In this document: positions 35,450-43,989 of the stretch, piece by piece | How positions within the stretch are numbered: the first letter of the stretch is position 1 | Layout: each line of letters begins with the position of its first letter | DNA from: Pantoea cypripedii | Lineage (GTDB): Bacteria; Pseudomonadota; Gammaproteobacteria; Enterobacterales; Enterobacteriaceae | Length of the DNA stretch: 64,000 nucleotides | Assembly (NCBI RefSeq): GCF_011395035.1 | Contig: NZ_CP024770.1 | Location: 124,001-188,000, forward strand | Reading direction: 5' to 3' | Position numbers and translations under genes: made by a program | Notes under the pieces: model-generated | The model's input: the letters and a program-made list of their open reading frames with translations, nothing else | The model's database searches: none | Told to the model about the DNA's origin: nothing

Positions 35450-35764
35450 TTAATCATATAACCATTTACCAGCTTTAGCACTTTCTGCAAGCATCATCAG
35501 GGTAAGTGGTTTGTGTGGGTCTGGTTCCTTCGAACCTAAGAACTCTGGATTGAAGTAGTCGAGTACTTCAAAGTTCGCACGGTCAACATTCCAACGTTTG
35601 AAATACTCATCAATCAGTTCTACGTTATCTTCATAAACGAGTTTCAGATCATCCCTGATACTAATATCAAGGGTGATCTCTTTCTTTGGTCCAAAGAGGA
35701 AGTACTTTTTCGTGTTATACCCTTCGTCTATAAAGTTGATGATCTCTTGTTCGTAATCTCTCAT
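35450..35764 (-). CDS. DUF1493 family protein
   Basis: 104 residues from the ATG at 35764, which overlaps the TGA of the upstream gene by one base. The acyl-carrier-like DUF1493 pattern is visible: EQEIINFIDEGYN, then ISIRDDLKLVYEDNVELIDEY, FKRWNVD, FEVLDYFNPE. Enterobacterial DUF1493 genes commonly pair with an STM2901-like membrane protein, as here. The function of the pair is unknown. AT-rich relative to the PTS genes. Confidence 0.75.
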   Translation of the reverse strand: MRDYEQEIINFIDEGYNTKKYFLFGPKKEITLDISIRDDLKLVYEDNVELIDEYFKRWNVDRANFEVLDYFNPEFLGSKEPDPHKPLTLMMLAESAKAGKWLYD

Positions 35765-36225
35765 CAGAAGTACGTCCACTGTATGCGATCTTTTGGTAAG
35801 GCGATCTTGTTGTATGTGTATTTAATGTCGTCCTGAATCTGATAGATCGTCATGAATGAAAGAACCCAACCAAGCCAGGGAACATTACGACCAACGAAAC
35901 GCCCCAGGTTGTTAGTACTCGTCCATTTGAGAGAAGCGATTGATTTACCAGTGAGAGTAGGAAGACGATAGCCGCGTGGTAGTTGATAGTTCAACCATTT
36001 ACTTAGGTATTTGGAGGCAATAGAAGTGCCTGGCGTTGCATTGCCGGGTTTTGCTCTGGTTCCAAGTATTGGTTGTCCTGAGATGATTAGAGAGGCATCT
36101 ACTACTGAGATTTCAAGGTAGTCACTAACCACTACGACAGTGATGGCCCACCATAGTTGTTGTGGTGTCAAATTAGTCATACCACCGTAGAAGTAAGTCC
36201 CTTTGAGGGCTTCTGTCGTATCCAT
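35764..36225 (-). CDS. STM2901-like membrane-associated protein
   Basis: 153 residues. TYFYGGMTNLTPQQLWWAI at the N-terminus, GTRAKPGNATPGTSIASKYLSK in the middle and NLGRFVGRNVPWLGWVLSFM near the C-terminus match my recollection of the Salmonella STM2901 family. Hydrophobic stretches at about 24-38 and 118-132. Overlaps the DUF1493 gene (TGATG), so the two are made together. No biochemical role is known to me. Confidence 0.6.
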   Translation of the reverse strand: MDTTEALKGTYFYGGMTNLTPQQLWWAITVVVVSDYLEISVVDASLIISGQPILGTRAKPGNATPGTSIASKYLSKWLNYQLPRGYRLPTLTGKSIASLKWTSTNNLGRFVGRNVPWLGWVLSFMTIYQIQDDIKYTYNKIALPKDRIQWTYF

Positions 36226-36362
36226 AGCTACAATCCTTCGTTGCTCATTGAGTGACCGATCATAACTGATGAGATGGGATAGTACAAAAATATTAATGAA
36301 TTGCCGATGACAAACGATGGTAGCTATATAGTTTACGCCTCAATTACACAAGCCATTATAAA

Positions 36363-36518
36363 TCAATAAATTACCTGGTGTGTATAAAAGTCTTTCGGGT
36401 TGCCGGGATGGCTAATGATATGCACCTTGCCGCTGGCAATCACCGCGATCATCGCATCGGTATGCGTGACGATATCCACCGGGGCGAACACCCGCTTGTG
36501 GAACCCGGCAATATTCTC
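36363..36518 (-). pseudogene. ycdX: Fragment of a YcdX-type PHP-domain phosphatase
   Basis: Directly after the stop of the HAD phosphatase, a frame reads IAGFHKRVFAPVDIVTHTDA, then MIAVIASGKVHIISHPGNPK. This is the internal part of YcdX around its metal-binding HPGNP motif. The preceding about 100 residues and following about 100 residues are gone; after NPK the sequence breaks off into DFYTHQVIY and a stop. It is an orphan piece of a broken gene, not expressed as a functional enzyme. Confidence 0.8.
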
Positions 36519-36520
36519 CT

Positions 36521-37180
36521 TCAGTGGTTAACCCTGAGAGAAAAATCGGCACCGCGCTGAGGCGTCACCGCAAGGTCGAGGTAATGGCTGATGCTGGCGT
36601 AAGTCTCGATATCATGGACGCTCGCCTGGGGTGTCAGGACCTCCACCACCACACTCCCCGCCGCGCTGGCTGCGCGCAAACCCGCCTCAGAATCCTCAAA
36701 AACGATGCAATCGGACGGGGAGACATTGAGTTTCTGCGCACCTAGCAGAAAAGGCTCCGGATGGGGTTTACCATGCTGAATATCCTCACTGGTCACCAGC
36801 ACGCCAGGGAAGGGAAAACCGACCTGGTGAATACGTGCAGAAGCGACCCGCAACGAGCCAGAGGTGACAATTCCCCAGGGAACATGCAGTGCGTTGAGCC
36901 GGGTGAGGAATTCGGCTGCGCCAGCAACCGGGGTAATCCCCTCGGTGTTGCGGGCTTCATAATCTTCCAGCGCCAGGAACTCCTGCCCGATAGCCACCTC
37001 GCTGGCCTGTGGCATAAAATGGCGCAGCGTGCTGATGGCCGGTTTACCGTGCAGGAAATTGCGTACCTCCAGAGCGTTAAAACCTTTTCTATTCGCCCAG
37101 TCGCTCCACGACGCTTCGACGAAATCAAGTGAGTTGACTAAGGTCCCATCCAAATCAAATAACAGCCCACGAAAATACAT
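36521..37180 (-). CDS. HAD-family sugar phosphatase (HxpA/YfbT-like)
   Basis: 219 residues from the ATG at 37180 (GGTGA upstream); an ATG four codons earlier (37192) is also possible. HAD motif I LLFDLDGTLVNS, motif II IVTSGS, the lysine in GKPHPEPFLLGA and motif IV VFEDSEAGLRAA are intact. The sequence follows YfbT/HxpA, which dephosphorylates sugar phosphates. Divergent from the second PTS operon, where it could relieve sugar-phosphate stress. Confidence 0.88.
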   Translation of the reverse strand: MYFRGLLFDLDGTLVNSLDFVEASWSDWANRKGFNALEVRNFLHGKPAISTLRHFMPQASEVAIGQEFLALEDYEARNTEGITPVAGAAEFLTRLNALHVPWGIVTSGSLRVASARIHQVGFPFPGVLVTSEDIQHGKPHPEPFLLGAQKLNVSPSDCIVFEDSEAGLRAASAAGSVVVEVLTPQASVHDIETYASISHYLDLAVTPQRGADFSLRVNH

Positions 37181-37307
37181 ATTATTCACCATCAGGGGAA
37201 TTAAAGAGATATGTCTATTATTTACCCCTCTATCCGCCAGCCATGAAAGAGTAAAAATGAAGCTTTAATAGCAATTACGGCACCACCTCAGGCAACAACA
37301 ATTAATT

Positions 37308-37323
37308 TATGACCACGCTCACA
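37308..37323 (+). promoter_or_regulatory. CRP-like site upstream of the second PTS operon
   Basis: TATGA-CCACGC-TCACA lies 158 bp upstream of the HPr-EI-EIIA start, in the divergent interval with the HAD gene. The half-sites are the same as in the CRP-like site of the first PTS operon. This supports catabolite control of both operons. Confidence 0.55.
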
Positions 37324-37480
37324 AAACAAAAACAGGACGCCTTTTTTCAAGTAAAGGGCACATTTTTTCTATTCAATCTCTCGGTGAAACGCGGAAGGAT
37401 ATAAAACATCAAATGCAGGACGTCACATCGACCTGGCAAAATTAATCAGCGTTGTACTTAGCGATTTATTGGGAGTGGTT

Positions 37481-39991
37481 ATGTCAGAATTAATAAGCTA
37501 TCAATGTGAGCTTAAGGACGGAATTCATGCCAGACCGGCAGGCCACATCGAGCGTCTTTGTAATTACTTTCAATCTACTGTACGCTGGAAAAATATCCGT
37601 ACCGGCCTCGAAGGCAGTGCAAAGAGTGCCCTTTCGATTGTCGCAACCGATACTTTATTAAATGATTGCTGTGAAATTACCCTCAGCGGTGATGATGCAC
37701 GTGACGCCGCAAATCAGCTGTCGGCTTTACTGGAAAAACTGCCTTCCTATGAAGTGACGCAGGAAGAGGAATCCGCAGCGCCAGCAGGTTATCTGCCGCG
37801 TTCCCTGCGGGAAACACAGCTGAGTTTTATCCAGGGATCACGCATCAGCGGCGGTGTGGCGATTGCCAAACCGGTGGTTATCCAGAGCCTGACATTGCAG
37901 GAGATACTGGCACGCACTCCGGCACAGGAACGCACCGCTGCACAGGAAAAAGAGGCGGTGATTACCGGCCTGGAATCGCTGAAAAAAGAAAAGATTGCTG
38001 CTCTGGAGACGAGCAGCGGTGTCGAGCACGATATTATTCAGGCGCATTTATCGATTATCACCGATGCCACTTTCCAGAGCGCCATCACTGGCTTTATTGA
38101 TAACGACAACAATGCATGGTCAGCGATTACACTTGCCGCTATAGAGTTCTGTGAAATACTTAACCGCTCATCGAGCAAATATATCAGAGAAAGAACCCTC
38201 GATGTCCTGGATATTACCAGCCAATTATTAATCACCCTGTATGGCGCTAACGCGTTACCACAAAATAACCTGGTACTGACAACGCCGTCGATTATTCTGG
38301 CCGACAACCTGACGCCGAGCAAATTTCTTGGCATCAACAAAAACTGGCTGGCTGGCCTGGTATTATCCTCGACAGGTAAAACCTCGCATACTGCGATCCT
38401 CGCGCGTTCACTGGGTATTCCCACGCTGACAGATATCAACTTTTCCACGCTGAACCTTGATCCGCAGCAGGATATTATTATTGACGGTAATCCGGGCATT
38501 CTGATCACCGCCCCGGATGAGCGGGTGCTGCGTTATTACCGTCATGAGATTGCCGTACAACAGCAAATGCAGCAGCAGATGCTGGCAAATGTCCACCAAC
38601 CCGCCGTCACCGCAGACGGACACGGCATCGAGATTGCCGCCAATATCGCCAGCCTGGCAGAAGCGGTTGCCGCGTTTGACAATGGCGCAGAAGGCATCGG
38701 TCTGTTTCGCACCGAAATGTCGTTTATGGACCGCGCAACCCCGCCTGATTATGCCGAGCTGGCCACGCTTTACACCGATGTCATGAAGTGCGCAGCGGGC
38801 AAACCGGTCATCTTTCGTACCTTCGATATCGGCGGCGATAAACCGGTGGACTACCTGAATATCGGTGACGAAGAGAATCCCTTTCTTGGCTTCCGCGCGG
38901 TACGTACCTATCGGCTTTACCGGGATCTGTTTGCCATGCAGCTGAAGGCGATCCTCACCGCTTCTGCGCATGGACCGGCCAAAATCATGATTCCGATGAT
39001 CTCGAACGTCGATGAGGTTATCTGGTGTCGTGAGGTGCTGGCTGCGGTGATGCAGGAGATGGATAACGCCGGGTTGCCTTATAACGATGGCATCGAATTA
39101 GGCGTGATGCTGGAAGTGCCTTCGGTTATCTTCGCCATCCCTGAAATCGCCGCCTGTGCCGACTTTTTCAGCGTCGGCAGCAATGATCTGACGCAGTACT
39201 TTTTTGCCGCTGACCGGGGTAATTCCCGGGTTGCCGAGGTGTATGACAACTACGCCCCGTCTTTCCTGCGTGCCATGCAATTTGCCGCCGAAGAGGTACA
39301 TCGTGCCGGTAAATGGATTGGCATCTGCGGTGAACTGGGAGCCAGCCAGGACTTCCTGCCACTTTTTACCGGAATGGGCTTTGACGAACTCAGCATGAGC
39401 GGTACCGCCATTCCGGGCGTCAAACACGCGTTACGCGAGCTGAACTTCACGAAATGCCAGCAGCTGGCGCAGCATGCCGTCACGCTCAAACGTTCCGCTG
39501 AGGTCAAAGCGACGTTGCAAGCACCCGATGTCAAACAGGTCAGCAGCAAACCGATCCTGGCACCGGAATTTATTCTCTGCGGCTTGCAGGCCAGTGATAA
39601 AAATGAGGTCATCAAAATGATGTCCGATAATCTCTGGCTGCACCATCGCACCAATAACCGGGAACCATTATGTGACGATATCTGGGCAAGGGAAGACGCC
39701 TTCTCCACCGCCGTTGGCTATGGTTTCGCCATTCCGCACACCAAATCTGATCATATCCGTTATTCGACCATCAGCATGGCCACCCTTGCTAAACCCATTA
39801 TCTGGGGTGACCAGCAAGTTGAGACGGTCTTTATGCTGACGGTGAATAAATCTGCCGACCCTAATCAACATATGAAGTATTTCTCCATCCTTGCCAGAAA
39901 ACTTATGCAGGAGGAATTTCGCAATGAAATAAAACACGCCGATAACGTCAGCGTACTCTACAACCTGATGACCAAAACATTAGATGTATAA
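37481..39991 (+). CDS. Multiphosphoryl transfer protein HPr-EI-EIIA(Fru), FryA/FrwA type (second copy)
   Basis: 836 residues from the ATG at 37481 (GGGAG upstream; the frame is open from 37469). HPr with His16 (GIHARPAG), enzyme I with His303 (GKTSHTAILAR), the barrel motif SVGSNDLTQYFFAADRGN, and EIIA with His753 (FAIPHTKSD). Clearly paralogous to the first copy along its whole length but well diverged. Phosphorylates the EIIB encoded at 40056. Confidence 0.95.
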   Translation: MSELISYQCELKDGIHARPAGHIERLCNYFQSTVRWKNIRTGLEGSAKSALSIVATDTLLNDCCEITLSGDDARDAANQLSALLEKLPSYEVTQEEESAAPAGYLPRSLRETQLSFIQGSRISGGVAIAKPVVIQSLTLQEILARTPAQERTAAQEKEAVITGLESLKKEKIAALETSSGVEHDIIQAHLSIITDATFQSAITGFIDNDNNAWSAITLAAIEFCEILNRSSSKYIRERTLDVLDITSQLLITLYGANALPQNNLVLTTPSIILADNLTPSKFLGINKNWLAGLVLSSTGKTSHTAILARSLGIPTLTDINFSTLNLDPQQDIIIDGNPGILITAPDERVLRYYRHEIAVQQQMQQQMLANVHQPAVTADGHGIEIAANIASLAEAVAAFDNGAEGIGLFRTEMSFMDRATPPDYAELATLYTDVMKCAAGKPVIFRTFDIGGDKPVDYLNIGDEENPFLGFRAVRTYRLYRDLFAMQLKAILTASAHGPAKIMIPMISNVDEVIWCREVLAAVMQEMDNAGLPYNDGIELGVMLEVPSVIFAIPEIAACADFFSVGSNDLTQYFFAADRGNSRVAEVYDNYAPSFLRAMQFAAEEVHRAGKWIGICGELGASQDFLPLFTGMGFDELSMSGTAIPGVKHALRELNFTKCQQLAQHAVTLKRSAEVKATLQAPDVKQVSSKPILAPEFILCGLQASDKNEVIKMMSDNLWLHHRTNNREPLCDDIWAREDAFSTAVGYGFAIPHTKSDHIRYSTISMATLAKPIIWGDQQVETVFMLTVNKSADPNQHMKYFSILARKLMQEEFRNEIKHADNVSVLYNLMTKTLDV

Positions 39992-40055
39992 AGTCAGGAT
40001 TACGCAATAACACTTGAAATAATCAGCCAAACAAATAAAAGACCAGGAGTCAGTA

Positions 40056-40376
40056 ATGAAAATCGTCGGAGTCGCAGCATGCATTACAGGCATCGCGCAT
40101 ACCTACATGGCGCAGGAAGCCATTGAACAGGAATGCAAAAAAAGAGGTTATGACGTAAAAGTCGAGACCCAGGGCGGCATGGGAATTGAAAATGAATTAA
40201 GCGAAGAAGAAATCGCCGAAGCCGATGTGGTGATTCTGGCGGTCGCCATCGGTATTGAAGGCGTGGAGCGCTTTGAAGAAAAAGAGGACGCTGGCCGGAT
40301 TATTTCATTAAACCCGGCTGAGGTTATTCGTAATCCGGCGGCGATCATTAATAAAGCCGAACAGCTTGCACAATAA
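40056..40376 (+). CDS. PTS fructose-family EIIB (second copy)
   Basis: 106 residues, the standard length of FryB/FrwB-type EIIB. Phosphorylated Cys9 lies in GVAACITGIAHTYMAQE. Good ribosome-binding site (AGGAG). A CRP-like half site (TGTGA-N6-TCATT, 40442-40457) lies between this gene and the EIIC gene. Confidence 0.94.
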   Translation: MKIVGVAACITGIAHTYMAQEAIEQECKKRGYDVKVETQGGMGIENELSEEEIAEADVVILAVAIGIEGVERFEEKEDAGRIISLNPAEVIRNPAAIINKAEQLAQ

Positions 40377-40532
40377 TCCTGCGTAAAATTGTATTTATTT
40401 TTCGCAGAAACCCGCGTGCATTACAACGTTAAATAAATTTCTGTGACCTCCGTCATTTCTGTGTACAGGCCATTACGCCTGCGGATTTATTCGGCCATAG
40501 CACTGAGATCGCGGCGATCGGGAGGAATAAAA

Positions 40533-41636
40533 ATGTCGGATACGATGAAAACCATTAAGGATGATTTAGTCAAAGCATTCAGCACCGGGGTGTCTTATAT
40601 GATGCCTGTGGTGGTGGTCGGCGGGATCTGTCTGGCGCTGTCGCTGGTGGGTGGAGAACCCACGCCAGGCAAAGGCATTGTCGTCACCAATCCATTCCTG
40701 CTAAACCTTGGCGCTATCGGCAGCGCCGGGCTGGGCATGATGATCCCGGTGCTCGCCGCTTATATTGCCTATTCCATTGCCGGCAAACCGGGTCTGACCC
40801 CGGGCGTAGTCACCGGATTTATGGCCGCCACCCCGCTCGGCGAAGCGCATGTGGTCACCGGATTTCTCGGTGCAATGCTGCTCGGCATCCTGAGCGGCTA
40901 CGTAGCGAAATGGGTTAAGACCTGGAAAGTCGGCAAAGTGCTGATGCCGGTAATGCCGATCCTGATTATCCCTATCGTGACCAGCTGCCTGGTCGGCATG
41001 CTTTATTTGTACGTGCTGATTGGCCCCATCGGTATGGCGATGAAATGGCTGGTGGCGATGCTGTCGAATATGCAGGGCGGCAGCGGCCTGGTGCTGGGTT
41101 TAATCCTCGGAGCAATGGCTGCCTTTGATATGGGCGGACCGGTGAATAAAACCGCGACGGCATTTACCCTGGCGCTGATGGCCGAAGGGATTTATGGCCC
41201 GAACGGTGCCTATCGTATCGCCTGTGCCATTCCGCCGCTGGGCATTGCGCTTTCAACGTTTATTTCGCGCCGTAAATGGGCTGAAGATGAAAGACGCATG
41301 GGCACCTCTGCGGCGTTTATGGGCTTAATTGGTATCACCGAAGGTGCTATTCCCTTTGCAGTTAAAAACCTCAAAACCGTTCTTCCCTCAATTATTATCG
41401 GCAGCGCCGTGGGTGCCGGTCTGGCGATGATTCATGGTGTGGAATCGATGGTCCCGCACGGAGGCTTAATTGCCATCGCTGGCGTGAATAAAGGCGCGAT
41501 GTGGTACGTCATTGATATGGCCATCGGCGTCATTATTACCGCCGTGTGCCTGCATATTCTGCGACCCAATATTAGCGAAGTCGTTAAAAAAGAACCCGCT
41601 AAAAAACCTGTCACTTCCGATTTAAATAAAGCGTAA
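40533..41636 (+). CDS. PTS fructose-family EIIC permease (second copy)
   Basis: 367 residues from the ATG at 40533 (GGAGGAA upstream; the longer frame from 40443 is not needed). About eight membrane segments with FSTGVSYMMPVVVVGGICLA, AFDMGGPVNKTATAF and GITEGAIPFAVKN. The 150-bp gap before it contrasts with the tight spacing of the other genes, so an internal promoter is possible. Confidence 0.92.
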   Translation: MSDTMKTIKDDLVKAFSTGVSYMMPVVVVGGICLALSLVGGEPTPGKGIVVTNPFLLNLGAIGSAGLGMMIPVLAAYIAYSIAGKPGLTPGVVTGFMAATPLGEAHVVTGFLGAMLLGILSGYVAKWVKTWKVGKVLMPVMPILIIPIVTSCLVGMLYLYVLIGPIGMAMKWLVAMLSNMQGGSGLVLGLILGAMAAFDMGGPVNKTATAFTLALMAEGIYGPNGAYRIACAIPPLGIALSTFISRRKWAEDERRMGTSAAFMGLIGITEGAIPFAVKNLKTVLPSIIIGSAVGAGLAMIHGVESMVPHGGLIAIAGVNKGAMWYVIDMAIGVIITAVCLHILRPNISEVVKKEPAKKPVTSDLNKA

Positions 41637-41645
41637 GGAGTTATT

Positions 41646-42899
41646 ATGAAAAATACCATGAAACAGTACGTCGATTATATTGTTAACGGTGGAAAATCAA
41701 CGATGCTGGGTATCGGCCCCATGTCACCTGCGCTTATTCAGGCGTGCTTTGAACTGGGTAAAGAAAAAGATCTGCCATTGATGTTTATTGCCAGCCGTAA
41801 TCAGGTCGATGCCGATGAATTTGGTGCGGGTTATGTCAATAACTGGGATCAGTTCCGCTTTGCGGCAGATTTAAAAGCGATGGCAGAAAAAGTCGGTTTT
41901 GATGGCGACTATTTCCTCTGCCGTGACCACGGCGGCCCATGGCAGCGTGACAAAGAACGTAAAGACCATATTCCGGAAGCAGAAGCCATGGAACTGGCGC
42001 GCCGCTCCTATCAGATTGATATGGATGCCGGTTTCGACCTGCTGCACATTGACCCCACCAAAGACCCGTATGTCGTGGGGAAAGTGATTGATATCGAGCT
42101 GGTTCTGAGCCGCACGGTTGAACTGATTCGCTTCTGTGAAGAATACCGTAAGGCCAACAACCTGAAAGAGTTTTTCTATGAAGTCGGCACTGAAGAAACC
42201 AATGGCGGCCTGACCGATATCAGCGCTTATGAAGGCTTTATTGTTGAACTCAATAAACGCCTGCTGGCCGCAGACCTGCCAAAACCGTTATTTATCGTCG
42301 GCCAGACCGGTACGCTGACTCGCCTGACAAAAAATGTCGGACATTTCAACGAAACACAATCGGCTGAACTCTCGGCGATCAGTACCCGCTACGGTGTGGG
42401 TTTGAAAGAGCATAACGGTGACTATCTGCCGGATGACATCCTGCTGAAACACCCGGGCCTGGGGATCACCGCGATGAACGTTGCCCCGGCGTATGGCACC
42501 ATCGAAACCCGTGCCTATCTCAAACTGGCCGAAGTTGAAAAAGATCTGGCTGCCAAAGGTTTTATCCAGACCGCTTCTAATCTTAAAAGTGTGCTGACCC
42601 GTGAGTGCGTGCTGAGCCACAAATGGGAAAAATGGATGACCGATGAGCATAAAAACAAGTCAGAAGAACAGATCTTTAATGAGCCGGAATTGCTGAAAGA
42701 GATTCTTGAACTCAGCGGCCATTATAATTATGAAAAACCGGATGTCGTCAAAGAGATGAAAACCCTGTTCGCCAACTTGCGTTCATTTGGCGTGGAGCCT
42801 GAGCGTTACGTGGTGAACAAAATTAAGGACATAATCCAGAATGAAGCAGAATGCTTCAATATGCCGGGTCTGACCTCACGCGTCGCTCACGCAAAATAA
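41646..42899 (+). CDS. GatZ/KbaZ-like protein (tagatose-bisphosphate aldolase subunit family)
   Basis: 417 residues. Family features: GGKSTMLGIGPMSPALI near the N-terminus, LCRDHGGPWQRD, AGFDLLHIDPTKDPY, and FIVGQTGTLTRLTKN. In E. coli GatZ and KbaZ support a separate class II aldolase (GatY/KbaY); no such partner gene is present here. It may therefore act alone on a ketose phosphate imported by the PTS. AAGGAG before the ATG; 9 bp after the EIIC gene. Confidence 0.85.
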   Translation: MKNTMKQYVDYIVNGGKSTMLGIGPMSPALIQACFELGKEKDLPLMFIASRNQVDADEFGAGYVNNWDQFRFAADLKAMAEKVGFDGDYFLCRDHGGPWQRDKERKDHIPEAEAMELARRSYQIDMDAGFDLLHIDPTKDPYVVGKVIDIELVLSRTVELIRFCEEYRKANNLKEFFYEVGTEETNGGLTDISAYEGFIVELNKRLLAADLPKPLFIVGQTGTLTRLTKNVGHFNETQSAELSAISTRYGVGLKEHNGDYLPDDILLKHPGLGITAMNVAPAYGTIETRAYLKLAEVEKDLAAKGFIQTASNLKSVLTRECVLSHKWEKWMTDEHKNKSEEQIFNEPELLKEILELSGHYNYEKPDVVKEMKTLFANLRSFGVEPERYVVNKIKDIIQNEAECFNMPGLTSRVAHAK

Positions 42900-42914
42900 T
42901 CTTTTGATGCGATT

Positions 42915-42939
42915 AACCGGGAGCGGGATGCTCCCGGTT
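42915..42939 (+). terminator. Hairpin between the GatZ-like and transaldolase genes
   Basis: A perfect 10-bp stem (AACCGGGAGC/GCTCCCGGTT) with a 5-base loop and no U tract. It may stabilise the upstream mRNA or reduce transaldolase expression relative to the PTS genes. Confidence 0.55.
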
Positions 42940-42971
42940 ATCCGGATAAACCCATTACCGAGGTAAAAAGA

Positions 42972-43922
42972 GTGAACCAGCTTGAGCAATTGAAGCAGCA
43001 GACCATTATTGTCGCTGACAGTGGGGATATTGATAGCATTCTGGCTTATCAACCCGAAGATGCCACCACCAACCCGTCATTAATTTATAAAGCAGCGCAG
43101 CTGCCGCAATATCAACAGCTGATAACAGATGCGGTCACGGCGGTAAAGATGCGTCAGGCTGGCAAAGACGTTCTCCCTTCCGCTATCGCCGATTATCTGG
43201 CTGTCAGCATTGGTGCACTGATCCTGCAAAGCGTGCCGGGGCGTATTTCAACCGAAGTTGATGCCCGCCTTTCTTTTGACACCGAAGCCAGCATTCATAA
43301 AGCGCGGGAAATCATCGCCCTCTATGAAGAAAAAGGTGTCACTAAAGATCGCGTGCTGATCAAGCTGGCTGCCACCTGGCAGGGAATTCGTGCCGCCGAG
43401 GTGCTGGAAAAAGAAGGCATCAATTGTAATCTGACGCTGCTGTTTTCCTTCGCCCAGGCCAGAGCCTGTGCCGATGCCGGGGTGTTTCTGATTTCGCCTT
43501 TTGTCGGCCGGATCTATGACTGGTACAAAAAGAACAACGCAGACACCGTCATGACCATCGATAACGATCCTGGGGTTGAATCAGTGCGCAATATCTACCA
43601 ATTCTACAAAATGCACGGTTATAAAACGGTGGTGATGGGAGCCAGCTTCCGCACCCCGCAACAGGTGCTGGCGCTGAACGGTTGCGATCGCCTGACTGTC
43701 TCGCCAAATCTGCTGGCGCAGCTGCAGCAAAGTGAAGCCAGTGTGCCTGCCCCGCTTGCCTGCGAGGGAACTCAGCAACCCAAACCCGCTGTCATCAGCG
43801 AAGCCGAATTTTACTGGGCACACAATCAGGATGCGATGGCAGTCGAAAAACTCGCCGAAGGGATTCGTCTGTTTGCCATTGACCAAAATAGTCTTGAGGC
43901 GTTGCTTACTCAGTATCTTTAA
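42972..43922 (+). CDS. tal: Transaldolase (TalA/TalB class)
   Basis: 316 residues from a GTG start (GAGG upstream). DATTNPSLIYKAAQLPQY near residue 35, the Schiff-base Lys131 in RVLIKLAATWQGI, NLTLLFSFAQARACADAG and SPFVGRIYDWYKK are intact. It transfers a dihydroxyacetone unit between sugar phosphates in the pentose phosphate pathway. A dedicated copy in this operon suggests that the PTS sugar gives a C7 or C6 ketose phosphate, or that carbon enters through fructose-6-phosphate/erythrose-4-phosphate exchange. Confidence 0.93.
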   Translation: MNQLEQLKQQTIIVADSGDIDSILAYQPEDATTNPSLIYKAAQLPQYQQLITDAVTAVKMRQAGKDVLPSAIADYLAVSIGALILQSVPGRISTEVDARLSFDTEASIHKAREIIALYEEKGVTKDRVLIKLAATWQGIRAAEVLEKEGINCNLTLLFSFAQARACADAGVFLISPFVGRIYDWYKKNNADTVMTIDNDPGVESVRNIYQFYKMHGYKTVVMGASFRTPQQVLALNGCDRLTVSPNLLAQLQQSEASVPAPLACEGTQQPKPAVISEAEFYWAHNQDAMAVEKLAEGIRLFAIDQNSLEALLTQYL

Positions 43923-43944
43923 TGGCAAGTCTAACGCATCGGGT

Positions 43945-43978
43945 AACACCTGCCCTCGGGAGATACCGGACAGGTGTT
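43945..43978. terminator. Hairpin between convergent transaldolase and feoB
   Basis: AACACCTG (43945-43952) pairs with CAGGTGTT (43971-43978) around an 18-base loop region. It lies 23 bp after the transaldolase stop and 12 bp before the feoB stop. Probably a shared terminator. Confidence 0.5.
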
Positions 43979-43989
43979 TCCCCGTGATG

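Noticed and set aside
36378..36560. Plus-strand 60-codon frame
   Set aside because: It is the antisense of the YcdX fragment on the minus strand, which has clear protein similarity.
38408..38971. Minus-strand frame of 187 codons
   Set aside because: Antisense shadow of the second HPr-EI-EIIA fusion; an equivalent shadow occurs in the first copy.
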